A DNA stretch of 64,000 nt from CAVPDE01 sp963707125 (GCA_963707125.1 CAVPOU010000020.1:1-64000), one strand, 5' to 3'; positions 17,250-27,099 are shown, counted from the first letter of the stretch. The notes: a model not told the origin generated them from the sequence alone. A program made the numbers and translations.

Positions 17250-19007
17250 ATGATCAGGGATCATTTCAGGGTGCTGAGAGTCGATCTCGCCGACGGTCGG
17301 GGGGAAGTGATAACCCTGGAAGGCCGCGACACGGTGGCAGGCGGCAGCGGGTTGGCGGCTCTTTTGTTCGAGAAATATGGGCATGTGGACAAGGTGTGGA
17401 GTGATCCGGAACAGCCCCTCATTTTCGCTATCGGACCGCTCACAGGGTATTTCCCCTTGATGAGTAAGACCGTCTGCGGTTTCAAGTCGCCCTACCACGA
17501 CCAGTATGCTGAAAGCCATGCGGGAGGGCGTTCAGCTTTGGCTCTGAGGTTCGCCGATTATGACGCCTTGGTGTTCACCGGAAAAGCGGAGAGGCTTTCC
17601 GTTGTTGCTCTCGGATCAAGGCGCCTTGAGATGAGGGATGTCCATTACATGCGAGGGCTTGATCTGCAAACGTCCGGCAAGATGTTTCGACGCATGTTTG
17701 GCGGGGCCGGGCACCGGAGCATCCTGCGAATCGGTCCTGCAGGAGAAATGGGTTCGGCCATGGCGTGCATCAATGCGGATACCTACCGCCATTTCGGAAG
17801 ACTTGGCGGAGGGGCTGTCATGGGCGCGAAAAACCTGAAAGGGATCGTGATCCAGGGCGACGCTTCATTCGATCTCCCTGAAGGCAAGACCTATGCCAAG
17901 CTCTTCCAGGACGTGTACAAGAAGCTCACGGACACGGACATGATGGACAAGTATCACAACCTGGGTACGCCTGTGAACGTGAACGTGCTGAACGGCATAA
18001 AGGCCTTGCCATGCAGGAATCTCCAACAGACCCATGACGAGGCCATGGAGGGCATCTCGGGCGAGAAATTTGCGGAAGAGGCCCTGATGCGGAATACGGC
18101 CTGCTCCGGCTGCCCGATCGGATGTATCCACGTGGGATTCATGCGCGAGAAGTTCATGGAGCCGAACCAATATCTCTACCGCCAGGTTTCTTATGACCAT
18201 GAGCCGATTTTTGCGGCCGGTTCCATGCTGGGAGTGACGAATGCCTTCAAGGTTCTCGCCTTGATCGACGTCACCGAAAAAATGGGGCTTGACGTGATGT
18301 CTGCCGGGGTTGCCCTTGCCTGGGCCACAGAGGCTCTGGAAAAGGGCCTCATTTCGGAGAAGGAGACCCTCGCGCCCTTGAGATTCGGGGAAGCGGAAAC
18401 GTACAAAGAAGCCCTTGTCCATCTGGGGAGAGGAGAGAACGATTTTTACCGTTTGCTTGGCCAAGGCGCTCTCAAGGCTGCGAAGCACTACGGCGGGGAA
18501 GATTTCGCCTGCGTTCTCGGCCAGGAGATGGGAGGCTATGCGACCGGAGAGGTCTTTTTTATTTCCCAAGCCTTGGGGTTTCGCCACTCCCACCTGGACG
18601 CCGGGGGATACTCCTATGACCAGAAGCACCAGGACAAAGATGTGGAAAAGGCGGTCAGCTTTCTGGTTCAGGATGAACAGGAACGGGTTCTCCTCACCTC
18701 CATGGTTTCATGTCTCTTTGCGCGCGAAGTATACAAGCGGGAAGTGTTGGCGGAATGTCTTGGCTCTTTAGGGTACCAGACCCTGGCGGGTGAATTGGAA
18801 GCCGTGTCCAACCGGGTTCAGAAGCTGCGCTGGAAAATTCGCGTTGCCACAGGTTTTGATCCATCGGCCGTAGAGATTCCGAAACGGTTCACGGAAGTGA
18901 CGACATGGAAAGGAAAGGTGGATGGGGATTATCTGAAGGCTCTCAAGAGCGATTATGCGAGAAGAATCGTTGAAATGGGGAGGGAGGAGAGAGATGAGCG
19001 ACGCTAG
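17250..19007 (+). CDS. aor: Tungsten-containing aldehyde:ferredoxin oxidoreductase family protein
   Basis: Oxidises an aldehyde to the acid using tungstopterin and one [4Fe-4S] cluster. At 585 residues it is close to the family norm of about 600. The N-terminal pterin-binding domain contains the hallmark RLGGGAVMGAKNLKG (from Arg184). Cluster cysteines are C285-x2-C288-x3-C292 and a late Cys488 in SCLFAR, matching the spacing of characterised AOR. The start ATG at 17250 is nine bases after GGGGGAG; a GTG at 17241 is too close to it. The last 14 bases overlap glgP. The substrate cannot be read from the sequence. Its place in a glycolytic block makes glyceraldehyde-3-phosphate conceivable, but gapA is also present; BamB-type enzymes are another relative. 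Confidence 0.88.
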   Translation: MIRDHFRVLRVDLADGRGEVITLEGRDTVAGGSGLAALLFEKYGHVDKVWSDPEQPLIFAIGPLTGYFPLMSKTVCGFKSPYHDQYAESHAGGRSALALRFADYDALVFTGKAERLSVVALGSRRLEMRDVHYMRGLDLQTSGKMFRRMFGGAGHRSILRIGPAGEMGSAMACINADTYRHFGRLGGGAVMGAKNLKGIVIQGDASFDLPEGKTYAKLFQDVYKKLTDTDMMDKYHNLGTPVNVNVLNGIKALPCRNLQQTHDEAMEGISGEKFAEEALMRNTACSGCPIGCIHVGFMREKFMEPNQYLYRQVSYDHEPIFAAGSMLGVTNAFKVLALIDVTEKMGLDVMSAGVALAWATEALEKGLISEKETLAPLRFGEAETYKEALVHLGRGENDFYRLLGQGALKAAKHYGGEDFACVLGQEMGGYATGEVFFISQALGFRHSHLDAGGYSYDQKHQDKDVEKAVSFLVQDEQERVLLTSMVSCLFAREVYKREVLAECLGSLGYQTLAGELEAVSNRVQKLRWKIRVATGFDPSAVEIPKRFTEVTTWKGKVDGDYLKALKSDYARRIVEMGREERDERR

Positions 19008-21495
19008 GGAGATCGGCGGAATGCAGGCGGCAGAGTGCGAAGACAATCACACCGGCGGGAGGGTTGAAACCCTGAAGCGGGCCATTATGGACAACCTTTA
19101 CTATCGTGGAGCCAGAATTCCTGCGGTGGCCACGAGGAACGATTGGTACCTGGCCGTGGCCTACACGGTGCGGGACCGGATCCTGGACCGGTGGATCAAG
19201 ACGCTAGACACCATCGTGAAGAAAGATGTGCGAATCGTCAGTTATCTTTCAGCCGAATTCCTGATGGGACCCCACCTAGTGAACAACATGATCAACCTGG
19301 GCATTTATGAACAGATGAAGGAGGCGGCGACTCAATTGGGCCTCGACCTGGAGGCGCTGATTGAGCAGGAAGAAGAGCCGGGACTTGGCAACGGCGGCCT
19401 GGGCAGGCTGGCGGCCTGTTTCATGGACTCTCTCGCCACCCTGGAAATCAAAGCCATCGGCTACGGGGTTCGCTACGAATTCGGGATCTTTGACCAGGAA
19501 ATCCGCGAAGGCTGGCAGGTCGAAAAAACGGACAAGTGGCTGCGCCTTGGAAACCCCTGGGAAGTTGAGCGGCCGGAAATCGCCTTTGAGGTCAATCTGG
19601 GCGGTCACACAGAGTCCACCCACGATCGTGAGGGGAAGTACCGGGTGCGATGGGTCCCCCAGCGAGTCGTCAAGGGCGTGGCCTATGATACGCCCATTCT
19701 CGGGTACAGGGTGAATTCGGTTAACCTGCTGAGACTGTGGAGCGCGCACGCTGTGGAGTCTTTTGATTTTGACGCTTTCAATGTGGGGGACTATTACGGC
19801 GCTGTCGATGAAAAGATCGTGTCGGAAACCATCTCAAAGGTCCTTTATCCCAATGACGAGCCGGAAATAGGGAAGAAGCTGCGACTCGCGCAGCAGTATT
19901 TCTTCGTCTCCTGCTCCCTTCAGGATCTGATTCGCTTTCATCTCTTGTCCGGCAACACCCTGGACACCTTCCATGAGTGGAATGCCATCCAGCTCAACGA
20001 CACCCATCCTTCCATCGCCGTAGCGGAACTGATGAGGCTTCTGGTGGACGAGCACATGCTGGATTGGAACACGGCGTGGAACGTCACCAGGAACACCTTT
20101 GCCTACACGAATCACACCCTGCTGCCCGAGGCCCTGGAAAAGTGGCCCCTGCCCCTGTTCAAGCAGCTCCTGCCGAGACCTCTGGAAATCATCTATGAGA
20201 TCAATCGCCGATTTCTGGAAGAAGTGAGGCAGAAGTATCCCGGCGACAACGAGCGGCTGGTCCGTCTTTCCATCATTGACGAAAGCGGAGATAAATACGT
20301 CCGCATGGCCCATCTGGCAACCGTGGGAAGCCACGCCGTCAACGGGGTTGCGGCACTTCACTCCGAACTGGTGAAGAAGACGATTCTCCGGGACTTTCAT
20401 GAGGCATGGCCGGAGAAGTTTCATAATGTGACCAACGGGGTCACCCCGCGGCGCTGGATGGTCCTCAGCAATCCAAGATTGACTGAACTCATCACGAGCA
20501 AAATCGGAGACCGTTGGATCAGCCACACGGAGGAGAACTTGAGAGAGCTGGAAAACTATGCGGACGACGCGGAGTTCCGCCAGAGATGGCAGGAGGTGAA
20601 ACGGGAGAACAAACGGGACCTCGCATTGATCCTCAGGGAGCGAACCGGCATCATGGTTGATCCTGATAGCCTTTTTGACATCCAGGTCAAACGGCTTCAC
20701 GAGTACAAGCGCCAACACCTGAACGTGCTTCACGTGATCACTCTTTACAACAGGCTGAAGAAGAACTCGAACCTTGACATCCCTCCGCGCACAGTGATCT
20801 TCGGCGGGAAAGCGGCACCGGGGTATTTCATGGCCAAGCTGATCATCAAACTGATCAGCTCGGTGGCGGAGGCAGTCAACCAGGACACGGATGTGGCAGG
20901 ACGCCTCAAGGTGGCGTTTTTCCCTGATTTCAATGTCAGGAACGGCCACCGCATTTACCCGGCTGCTGATCTCTCCGAGCAGATTTCCACGGCAGGCAAA
21001 GAAGCATCGGGAACCGGAAACATGAAATTCTCCATGAACGGAGCGCTCACCATCGGGACCCTGGACGGCGCGAACATCGAGATCCGCGAGGAAGTCGGTG
21101 CTGAGAATTTCTTCCTCTTCGGTCTGACCGCGGAAGAAGTGTATGACTTAAAGCGTAAGGGATATCATCCGGGTCCTTATTACGTGGCCAATGCGGAACT
21201 CCAGGAAGCGATCGATCTTATACGATCGGGATTCTTTTCAGGCGGAGATTCGAACCTGTTCAAACCCTTTGTCGACTCCCTTCTCTACCATGACGAATAT
21301 CTGGTTTTTGCAGATTACCCGTCCTACATAGAGAGCCAGGAGCAGGTGAGCCAGGCGTACCGTGATCAGGAGCGGTGGACGCGCATGTCTATTCTCAACG
21401 TGGCCAGGATGGGCAAATTCTCTTCGGATCGTTCGATCCGGGAGTACAGCGAGAAGATCTGGAAGGTGGAGCCTGTCCCCATTCTTCTCAAATGA
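18994..21495 (+). CDS. glgP: Glycogen/maltodextrin phosphorylase
   Basis: Phosphorolyses alpha-1,4 glucan to glucose-1-phosphate using PLP. At 833 residues it matches the E. coli-type enzyme. Key segments are EQEEEPGLGNGGLGRLAACF, FFVSCSLQD, NGVTPRRW and the PLP-lysine region EASGTGNMKFSMNGALTIGT (about Lys678). The chosen ATG at 18994 follows AGGGAGGAGAG and overlaps the end of the AOR gene by 14 bases, which implies translational coupling. It ends the carbohydrate block; hemW converges from the other strand 28 bases downstream. Confidence 0.95.
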   Translation: MSDAREIGGMQAAECEDNHTGGRVETLKRAIMDNLYYRGARIPAVATRNDWYLAVAYTVRDRILDRWIKTLDTIVKKDVRIVSYLSAEFLMGPHLVNNMINLGIYEQMKEAATQLGLDLEALIEQEEEPGLGNGGLGRLAACFMDSLATLEIKAIGYGVRYEFGIFDQEIREGWQVEKTDKWLRLGNPWEVERPEIAFEVNLGGHTESTHDREGKYRVRWVPQRVVKGVAYDTPILGYRVNSVNLLRLWSAHAVESFDFDAFNVGDYYGAVDEKIVSETISKVLYPNDEPEIGKKLRLAQQYFFVSCSLQDLIRFHLLSGNTLDTFHEWNAIQLNDTHPSIAVAELMRLLVDEHMLDWNTAWNVTRNTFAYTNHTLLPEALEKWPLPLFKQLLPRPLEIIYEINRRFLEEVRQKYPGDNERLVRLSIIDESGDKYVRMAHLATVGSHAVNGVAALHSELVKKTILRDFHEAWPEKFHNVTNGVTPRRWMVLSNPRLTELITSKIGDRWISHTEENLRELENYADDAEFRQRWQEVKRENKRDLALILRERTGIMVDPDSLFDIQVKRLHEYKRQHLNVLHVITLYNRLKKNSNLDIPPRTVIFGGKAAPGYFMAKLIIKLISSVAEAVNQDTDVAGRLKVAFFPDFNVRNGHRIYPAADLSEQISTAGKEASGTGNMKFSMNGALTIGTLDGANIEIREEVGAENFFLFGLTAEEVYDLKRKGYHPGPYYVANAELQEAIDLIRSGFFSGGDSNLFKPFVDSLLYHDEYLVFADYPSYIESQEQVSQAYRDQERWTRMSILNVARMGKFSSDRSIREYSEKIWKVEPVPILLK

Positions 21496-21523
21496 GCCGG
21501 CGGCGGAGGGATGAGAAGCCCGT

Positions 21524-22645
21524 TCAATTGGCAAACAGAAGAGGAAGGCTGTCGGCTACGAGAAATCCCTTGATCGTGGGCACAACCCGTCCGCCGACAT
21601 TGTGGACCAATTCGGCCTGGCGCAGATGCCTGAGAACCTCCTCTGTCCCGGGCCGGTTGCGAAAGACCTCTCGATCCACCCCATCTCTTGTTCTAAAGCC
21701 AAGGAGAATCGTTTCAAGATAGACCTGCTCCGGAGTCAGCGTTTCCAATCCGGCCACGGGCGGCTTGCCCTCAGCGAGAACCCGGCAATAGCCCTCTAGG
21801 TCGCGAAGGTTCCACCATCGAGAGCCGTCCCGGTACGAGTGGGCCGAAGGCCCGAGCCCCAAATAGGGAACGCGCTGCCAGTACTTCAGGTTGTGTCGGC
21901 AGAGGTTCTCTTCCCCTCTTGCGAAGTTGGAGATCTCATAGTGAAGGTAACCTTTTTCCTCGAGGAAAGCCGAGGTGAGCACGAAAAAAGCGCTCCCTGC
22001 CTCTTCATCCAGCGGTTTCATCTCCCCTTGTGCCTGCAGAACACCGAAAGGAGTGCGCTCCTCCACGGTGAGCTGGTAGCAGGAGATGTGCTCGGGGTTG
22101 AAGCTCGTGGCCTGTTCCAGGGTTTTTAGCCAACGGGATTCAGTCTGGCCGGGCAGGCCGTACATGAGGTCCAGTCCCACTTTTGCAAATCCAGCGTCTT
22201 TGAACCCATCGAGGGCCTTTACAGCCTGATCCACCGTGTGTCTGCGCTTCAAGAAGCGAAGCTCCTGATCGTCAAAGGACTGCACCCCGAGACTGATGCG
22301 GTTGACACCCAGATCCCGAAGCGCTGCCAGCTTGCTTGAGTTGATGTCATCCGGATTCACTTCCACGGTGAACTCAGTGTCAGTGGAAAATGGGAAGTTG
22401 CTGCGGAGATGGTGATGAAGGTCTGCCAGGTCGCGGTCCGGGAGCAAGCTGGGCGTGCCTCCGCCAAGGTACAGGGAGTCAAAGCGAGAAAAGCGATCCC
22501 TGTAAAGGAGCATTTCTTTTTTTATTGCCTCCAGCCAATCAGGAATGGAGAAGAGGGAAGTCACGGAGGTGAAGTCACAGTAAGGGCATTTGGTCTTGCA
22601 GAAGGGAACATGAACGTAAAGCCCGGGATGTGCAAACTCAGTCAT
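21524..22645 (-). CDS. hemW: Radical SAM heme chaperone HemW (HemN-like)
   Basis: Formerly called oxygen-independent coproporphyrinogen oxidase-like; the family binds heme and delivers it to respiratory enzymes. The radical SAM motif C16-x3-C20-x2-C23 (FCKTKCPYCDF) starts soon after LYVHVPF. GGGTPS and the HemW-specific GVQSFDDQELRFLKRRH are present. At 373 residues it is the length of HemW rather than true HemN. The start ATG overlaps the lepA stop by eight bases, a common arrangement for these two genes. Confidence 0.93.
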   Translation of the reverse strand: MTEFAHPGLYVHVPFCKTKCPYCDFTSVTSLFSIPDWLEAIKKEMLLYRDRFSRFDSLYLGGGTPSLLPDRDLADLHHHLRSNFPFSTDTEFTVEVNPDDINSSKLAALRDLGVNRISLGVQSFDDQELRFLKRRHTVDQAVKALDGFKDAGFAKVGLDLMYGLPGQTESRWLKTLEQATSFNPEHISCYQLTVEERTPFGVLQAQGEMKPLDEEAGSAFFVLTSAFLEEKGYLHYEISNFARGEENLCRHNLKYWQRVPYLGLGPSAHSYRDGSRWWNLRDLEGYCRVLAEGKPPVAGLETLTPEQVYLETILLGFRTRDGVDREVFRNRPGTEEVLRHLRQAELVHNVGGRVVPTIKGFLVADSLPLLFAN

Positions 22646-24434
22646 TCTTGGTCTTCAGCACAGCGACAAAAGCGTTCTGAGGGATCATTACCGATCCTAC
22701 CATCTTCATTTTTCTTTTGCCTTTTTTCTGCTTCTCCAGGAGTTTCCGTTTCCTGGTGATGTCTCCCCCGTAACACTTGGCGGTCACATCTTTTCGGAAG
22801 GGGTTGACGGTGGAACGGGAAATGATTTTGCCGCCTATGGCGCCCTGGATGGCAATCTTGAACTGGTGCCTGGGGATCTCCTCCTGGAGGCGGTCGCAGA
22901 CCCGAACACCCCACTCCCTGGCGCGATCGCTGTGCACAATGAGGGACAGGGCATCCACTTTCTCCCCGTTCACGAGGATGTCCAACTTTACCAGACTGCT
23001 CTCCCTGTAGCCGATGAGCTCATAGTCAAAGGAGCCGTAGCCCTGCGTGACCGTCTTCAACTTATCATAGAAATCCACGATCACCTCGGCCAGGGGCATG
23101 TCAAAAAGGATTTCCATGCGGCCGGGTGCGGGGTAGCTGAAACGGGAGTTGACTCCCCGTCGCTCCATGCAGAGCTTCATAATGGCGCCCATGTAACGCT
23201 CCGGCGCGATGATGGTCGCCCGGATGTAGGGTTCCGCGGAACTCGCGATCGCTATGGGATCCGGGTAGTACTGAGGGTTGTCCACGGAGATCGTGCTGCC
23301 GTCCTCGAGCGTGAACTGGTACTGAACGCTCGGCACGGTCATGATAAAGGCCTGATCGTATTCCCTTTCGAGCCGCTCCTGGACAATCTCCAGATGAAGC
23401 AAGCCGAGAAAGCCGCAGCGAAAACCCTGACCCAGAGCTGCAGAGGAGTCTTTCTGATAAACGAAAGCCGCGTCGTTGAGCTTGAACTTTTCCAGGGAAT
23501 CCGAGAGGGAGGGATAGTCGTCTGATGAGATGGGATAAAGGGAAGAGAACACCACCGGTTTGACATCCTTGAACCCGGGGAGAGGGGCAGGGGCGGGGTT
23601 CGACTGAAGGGTGATGGTGTCCCCGATCCGAGTGTCGCTTACGGTCTTGACTCCTGCGATGAGGTACCCCACCTCTCCTGCGGAGAGCTGATCTCGCGGT
23701 TCTCGGTTGATACGGAAAATCCCCACTTCCTCCACTTTGTAATTCGCCTGGTTGGACATGAAGCGAATCACGTCCCCCGGACGGACCGTTCCCTCAAAAA
23801 CGCGGCAAGTCACAATGGAACCCCGAAAGGAGTCGTATCGCGCATCAAAGATCAACGCAGCCAGCGGGTTCTCCGGCCGGCCCTTGGGCTCGGGGATTCG
23901 CTCGACAATCGCTTCCAGAATCTCGTCGATCCCTATCCCGTCCTTGGCAGAACAAAGGATGGCCAGGTCCGGATCAAGGCCCAGTTCCTTATCCATTTGT
24001 TCCTTCACTCGCGCCACGTCGGCCGAGGGCAGGTCAATCTTGTTGATCACAGGAATGACGGCCAGGTCATGCTCCATGGCCTTGTAGAGGTTGGACAGCG
24101 TCTGCGCCTGAACGCCCTGGGACGCATCCACGAGGAGCAACACGCCGTCACAAGACGCAAGAGCACGGGACACTTCATAAGAAAAATCCACGTGGCCCGG
24201 CGTGTCGATCAGGCTCAGCGCGAATTCTTCTCCGCTTTTGCTGATGTAGGGAAGGGTGATGGTGGAGCTTTTTATGGTGATTCCTCTTTCCCTTTCCAGG
24301 TCCATGGAATCCAGAATCTGATCCCTGAAGAGACGTGCCTCCACAAGACCTGCTTTCTGGATCAGGCGATCCGCCAGGGTGGATTTCCCGTGATCAATGT
24401 GGGCGATGATGCTGAAGTTGCGTATTTTTGTCAT
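22638..24434 (-). CDS. lepA: Elongation factor 4 (LepA)
   Basis: Ribosome-associated GTPase that acts on stalled or mis-translocated ribosomes. G1 is AHIDHGKST, G2/G3 include ERGITIKSST and DTPGHVDFSYEV, G4 is NKIDLP. The LepA-specific C-terminal domain ends with ERKRKLLEKQKKGKRKMK-type basic residues. At 598 residues it has the standard length. It heads a minus-strand unit with hemW and has a good promoter about 210 bases upstream. Confidence 0.97.
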   Translation of the reverse strand: MTKIRNFSIIAHIDHGKSTLADRLIQKAGLVEARLFRDQILDSMDLERERGITIKSSTITLPYISKSGEEFALSLIDTPGHVDFSYEVSRALASCDGVLLLVDASQGVQAQTLSNLYKAMEHDLAVIPVINKIDLPSADVARVKEQMDKELGLDPDLAILCSAKDGIGIDEILEAIVERIPEPKGRPENPLAALIFDARYDSFRGSIVTCRVFEGTVRPGDVIRFMSNQANYKVEEVGIFRINREPRDQLSAGEVGYLIAGVKTVSDTRIGDTITLQSNPAPAPLPGFKDVKPVVFSSLYPISSDDYPSLSDSLEKFKLNDAAFVYQKDSSAALGQGFRCGFLGLLHLEIVQERLEREYDQAFIMTVPSVQYQFTLEDGSTISVDNPQYYPDPIAIASSAEPYIRATIIAPERYMGAIMKLCMERRGVNSRFSYPAPGRMEILFDMPLAEVIVDFYDKLKTVTQGYGSFDYELIGYRESSLVKLDILVNGEKVDALSLIVHSDRAREWGVRVCDRLQEEIPRHQFKIAIQGAIGGKIISRSTVNPFRKDVTAKCYGGDITRKRKLLEKQKKGKRKMKMVGSVMIPQNAFVAVLKTKND

Positions 24435-24646
24435 GATTCTTCGCGGTTCTTATGGGACGCTGTGAGATGATTATGGCTTCTCGTGAGAACCCTCCGGCGG
24501 AACAGGGTGTTGCGCGGTGGGGCCGGAGCGTGCAGCCGGCCCCGCAGGACAGCACTGTTCTGGGTGAAGGTATTCATCGCTTAAACCCTTCGGTTTTTTC
24601 TGATTGGAGAGGCATCCGTCATCCGAAGACAACGCCTAACTTGTAA

Positions 24647-24675
24647 TAAATATAGTAGAGAAGGGGTATTGTCAA
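24647..24675 (-). promoter_or_regulatory. Putative sigma70 promoter for lepA-hemW
   Basis: Read on the minus strand: TTGACA at 24675-24670, a 17-base spacer, then TATTTA at 24652-24647. It is about 210 bases before the lepA start, leaving a long leader in which no defined structure was recognised. It lies in the 390-base gap between lepA and the divergent gene at 24826. Confidence 0.55.
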
Positions 24676-24825
24676 TAACGCAGGCACCTGTAATCCTTAT
24701 TGACGGGGGGCACCCATCCCCGGTATGATTCAGCAAGAAACCGATAAACAGTAGCACGCGACAGCACCCCTGCCCGGTCGGGTGGGCCTCTCCAAAACCT
24801 GAATAGAAAAGCATGGAGTGAAGGT

Positions 24826-25287
24826 ATGAAAAGGAGTGGTTGTGTTCTTTTTGCGGCAGTCTGCGCTCTTCTGGTGTGCGGTTTTGCTTGTGGAGCCCCG
24901 CAGATCCAGGGTGTTCCGGCAGATTCCGTGAAGACTTGCATCCAGGGAAAGGTCTGGATGAAAAGCGCGATCGATTCAAAGCAGATTCCCTATGCCGGTG
25001 CCACTGTGAATGTATGGCGTCACGACAAAGACCTGGCCCTCGTCGAAACCAAAACCGACAGTGATGGGAACTACTGTATCGAGGTTCCGGTGGGAGATTT
25101 CCGCGTGGATCTGCGCGTCTGGGGCATGGAGCGCATGGAAGGGACCAGCTACATTTGTAAGGGGTCAGTGCAAAATATCGATCCCGGGAAGACCCAGAAG
25201 AAGTGCGGAGAAGATTGTTTCAAGGCCGACATCTTTACCCAGTGCGAAGAAAGGATGGATCGGCGTATCGGCAGCATTTCCTATTAG
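24826..25287 (+). CDS. Secreted protein with carboxypeptidase-regulatory-like (CNA-B-type) domain
   Basis: A 153-residue protein with a signal peptide (MKRSGCVLFAAVCALLVCGFAC, possibly a lipobox at Cys22). One beta-sandwich domain of the carboxypeptidase-regulatory type follows: GKVWM...PYAGATVNVW...TKTDSDGNYCIEVPVGDFRVDLRV. The C-terminal part has several cysteines (YICKG, KKCGEDCF, TQCEER) that could form disulfides in the periplasm. The start ATG follows GGAGTGAAGGT. It is 14 bases upstream of the GH13 gene, so probably co-transcribed. No precise function can be assigned. Confidence 0.75.
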   Translation: MKRSGCVLFAAVCALLVCGFACGAPQIQGVPADSVKTCIQGKVWMKSAIDSKQIPYAGATVNVWRHDKDLALVETKTDSDGNYCIEVPVGDFRVDLRVWGMERMEGTSYICKGSVQNIDPGKTQKKCGEDCFKADIFTQCEERMDRRIGSISY

Positions 25288-25301
25288 GGAGGGGGGTGCC
25301 T

Positions 25302-26786
25302 GTGGGAACATGGCCCAAGAGTCCGGTGATCTATGAGATCAACACCTGGGTCTGGCTTCACGAGTTGAAGCAGAAGTACCACCGATCCATTACGCTGGGT
25401 TCAGTCCCGCCTGAAGAATGGGATGCCGTCGCTTCCCTGGAGGCAGATGCGGTGTGGCTGATGGGCGTCTGGGAGCGAAGCCCGATCGGGATTCGTATCG
25501 CCCGGACCCTTCCCGCTCTACAGACGGAGTACCGCAAGGCGTTGCCGGACTATTCCTTGGAAGACGTGGTGGGATCCCCCTACTCCGTGCACCGCTACGT
25601 GGCGGATGAACACCTTGGCGGTCCGCAAGGTCTGGCCGAAGCGCGTGGGGAGCTCGCGAGGCGAGGCATGCGCGTGATTCTCGACTTTGTGCCGAACCAC
25701 GTGGCGCCGGACCACCCTTGGGTCTACGAGTATCCCAAATACTTTATCCAGGGAAGCGGTGAAGATCTTGTAGGAGTGCCCAATGACTTTTTTGTGGCGG
25801 GCGGAAAGATCATTGCCTGCGGTCGAGACCCTTACTTTCCGTCCTGGACGGACACGGCCCAGTTGAATGCGTTTCACCCGGGACTGCGCCATGCGGTCAT
25901 CGAGACGGTGTCCGGTGTCGCTGATCAGTGCGACGGCATCCGGTGCGACATGGCCATGCTGCTCCTCAGCTCGATTTTTGAAAGGACCTGGGGGGGTCGC
26001 GCCGGTCCTCGACCGGACGATGAATACTGGAGTGAAGTGATCGGGGCGGTGCGCAAAGCACACCCCGACCTCCTTTTCGTGGCTGAAGCTTACTGGGATC
26101 TGGAGTGGGAGCTGCAGCAGCAGGGGTTTGACTACTGCTACGACAAGCGGCTTTATGATCGTTTGATCTACGACAGCGCGGAGAAGATTCGTTTTCACCT
26201 GATGGCGGAGATGAGCTTCCAGAGCAAGTTGGTTCGGTTTATTGAAAACCACGACGAACCAAGGGCCGCCGCCGCCTTTTCGCCGGACAAATCGCGTGCC
26301 GCCGCTGTGACGATCGCGACAGTGCCCGGAGCAAAGCTTTTTCATCAAGGCCAGTTTGAAGGCCGGAGGATCAAGCTCCCCGTGCAGCTCGGGCGGCAGC
26401 CTGAAGAACCGGTCGATGAGGATCTCCAGGCCTTTTACAGAGGGCTGGTCAAGGTGATTCGAGCGCCTGCCTTCAAGGAGGGGGAGTGGAACCTCTGCGA
26501 GAGAAGCGGCTGGCCGGACAACCCGAGTTACGTCAACCTGGTCGCGTGGTGCTGGCGCAAAGGAGAGGAAAAATACCTCGTAGTGATCAATCTTTCGCAC
26601 ACGAGGTGCCAGGGACTGATCCACGTTCCTTGGACCGACCTGAAGGGCCGTACGTCCTTGCTCGTTGGTGTGATGAACGGAGAGCGTTTCGAACGAGACG
26701 GAGGTGAACTGCTTGATCAGGGTTTGTATGTCGACCTGGATGCCTGGAAATTTCATTTCCTCCAGTGGGAAGGGACTGTCTTCTGA
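25302..26786 (+). CDS. GH13 alpha-amylase family glycosidase
   Basis: TIM-barrel glycosidase acting on alpha-glucans; 494 residues from the chosen GTG. GH13 motifs are VILDFVPNHVAPDHP, nucleophile Asp216 in GIRCDMAMLL, acid/base Glu262 in FVAEAYWD and Asp318 in FIENHDEPRA. The product begins PKSPVIYEINTWVWL, the usual barrel entry, with no signal peptide, so it is probably cytoplasmic. GTG 25302 is about ten bases after AGGGAGG; the GTG at 25296 is too close. Specificity (hydrolase, maltosyl transferase or trehalose-type) cannot be told. It may act with glgX and glgP. Confidence 0.85.
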   Translation: MGTWPKSPVIYEINTWVWLHELKQKYHRSITLGSVPPEEWDAVASLEADAVWLMGVWERSPIGIRIARTLPALQTEYRKALPDYSLEDVVGSPYSVHRYVADEHLGGPQGLAEARGELARRGMRVILDFVPNHVAPDHPWVYEYPKYFIQGSGEDLVGVPNDFFVAGGKIIACGRDPYFPSWTDTAQLNAFHPGLRHAVIETVSGVADQCDGIRCDMAMLLLSSIFERTWGGRAGPRPDDEYWSEVIGAVRKAHPDLLFVAEAYWDLEWELQQQGFDYCYDKRLYDRLIYDSAEKIRFHLMAEMSFQSKLVRFIENHDEPRAAAAFSPDKSRAAAVTIATVPGAKLFHQGQFEGRRIKLPVQLGRQPEEPVDEDLQAFYRGLVKVIRAPAFKEGEWNLCERSGWPDNPSYVNLVAWCWRKGEEKYLVVINLSHTRCQGLIHVPWTDLKGRTSLLVGVMNGERFERDGGELLDQGLYVDLDAWKFHFLQWEGTVF

Positions 26787-26928
26787 CCCTTGAAAAGCCT
26801 GGCGAGATGATTAATTATTGCCACGACGGCGAGTGTAGAGGGTTTCACGGATGGGGGCGGCAAAGCCTTTTGTGTGGCGAGTCGATGCTGAGAAAAACAG
26901 GTTTTGAGGAACCAGCGGGAGTTAGACG

Positions 26929-27099
26929 ATGATCAGAAAGATAATGCTCCTTTTGTTGCTGTTAGGCATGTTCTGGATATCGGGTTGTGCCACGGACTCT
27001 TATAAATCTTCTTCAGACTCTAACAATTATCCTTCGTATCCTTTCACTTACAAGGATATGTGCGGATTCGGCGCGGTTTACTGCGGTCCAGGGCCATAA
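26929..27099 (+). CDS. Small lipoprotein, 56 residues
   Basis: ATG 26929 opens a 56-codon frame with a strong hydrophobic signal (MIRKIMLLLLLLGMFWISGC), giving a lipobox ISGC at Cys20. The mature part is rich in Ser, Tyr, Asn and Gly and ends in CGFGAVYCGPGP. GAGGA lies upstream but rather far from the ATG. I do not recognise the family. It sits 140 bases after the GH13 gene and faces the convergent UroD-like gene. Confidence 0.6.
   Translation: MIRKIMLLLLLLGMFWISGCATDSYKSSSDSNNYPSYPFTYKDMCGFGAVYCGPGP

Noticed and set aside
25518..26756. 412-codon minus-strand open frame opposite the GH13 gene
   Set aside because: No start signal or family motif; the plus strand holds all GH13 catalytic motifs.
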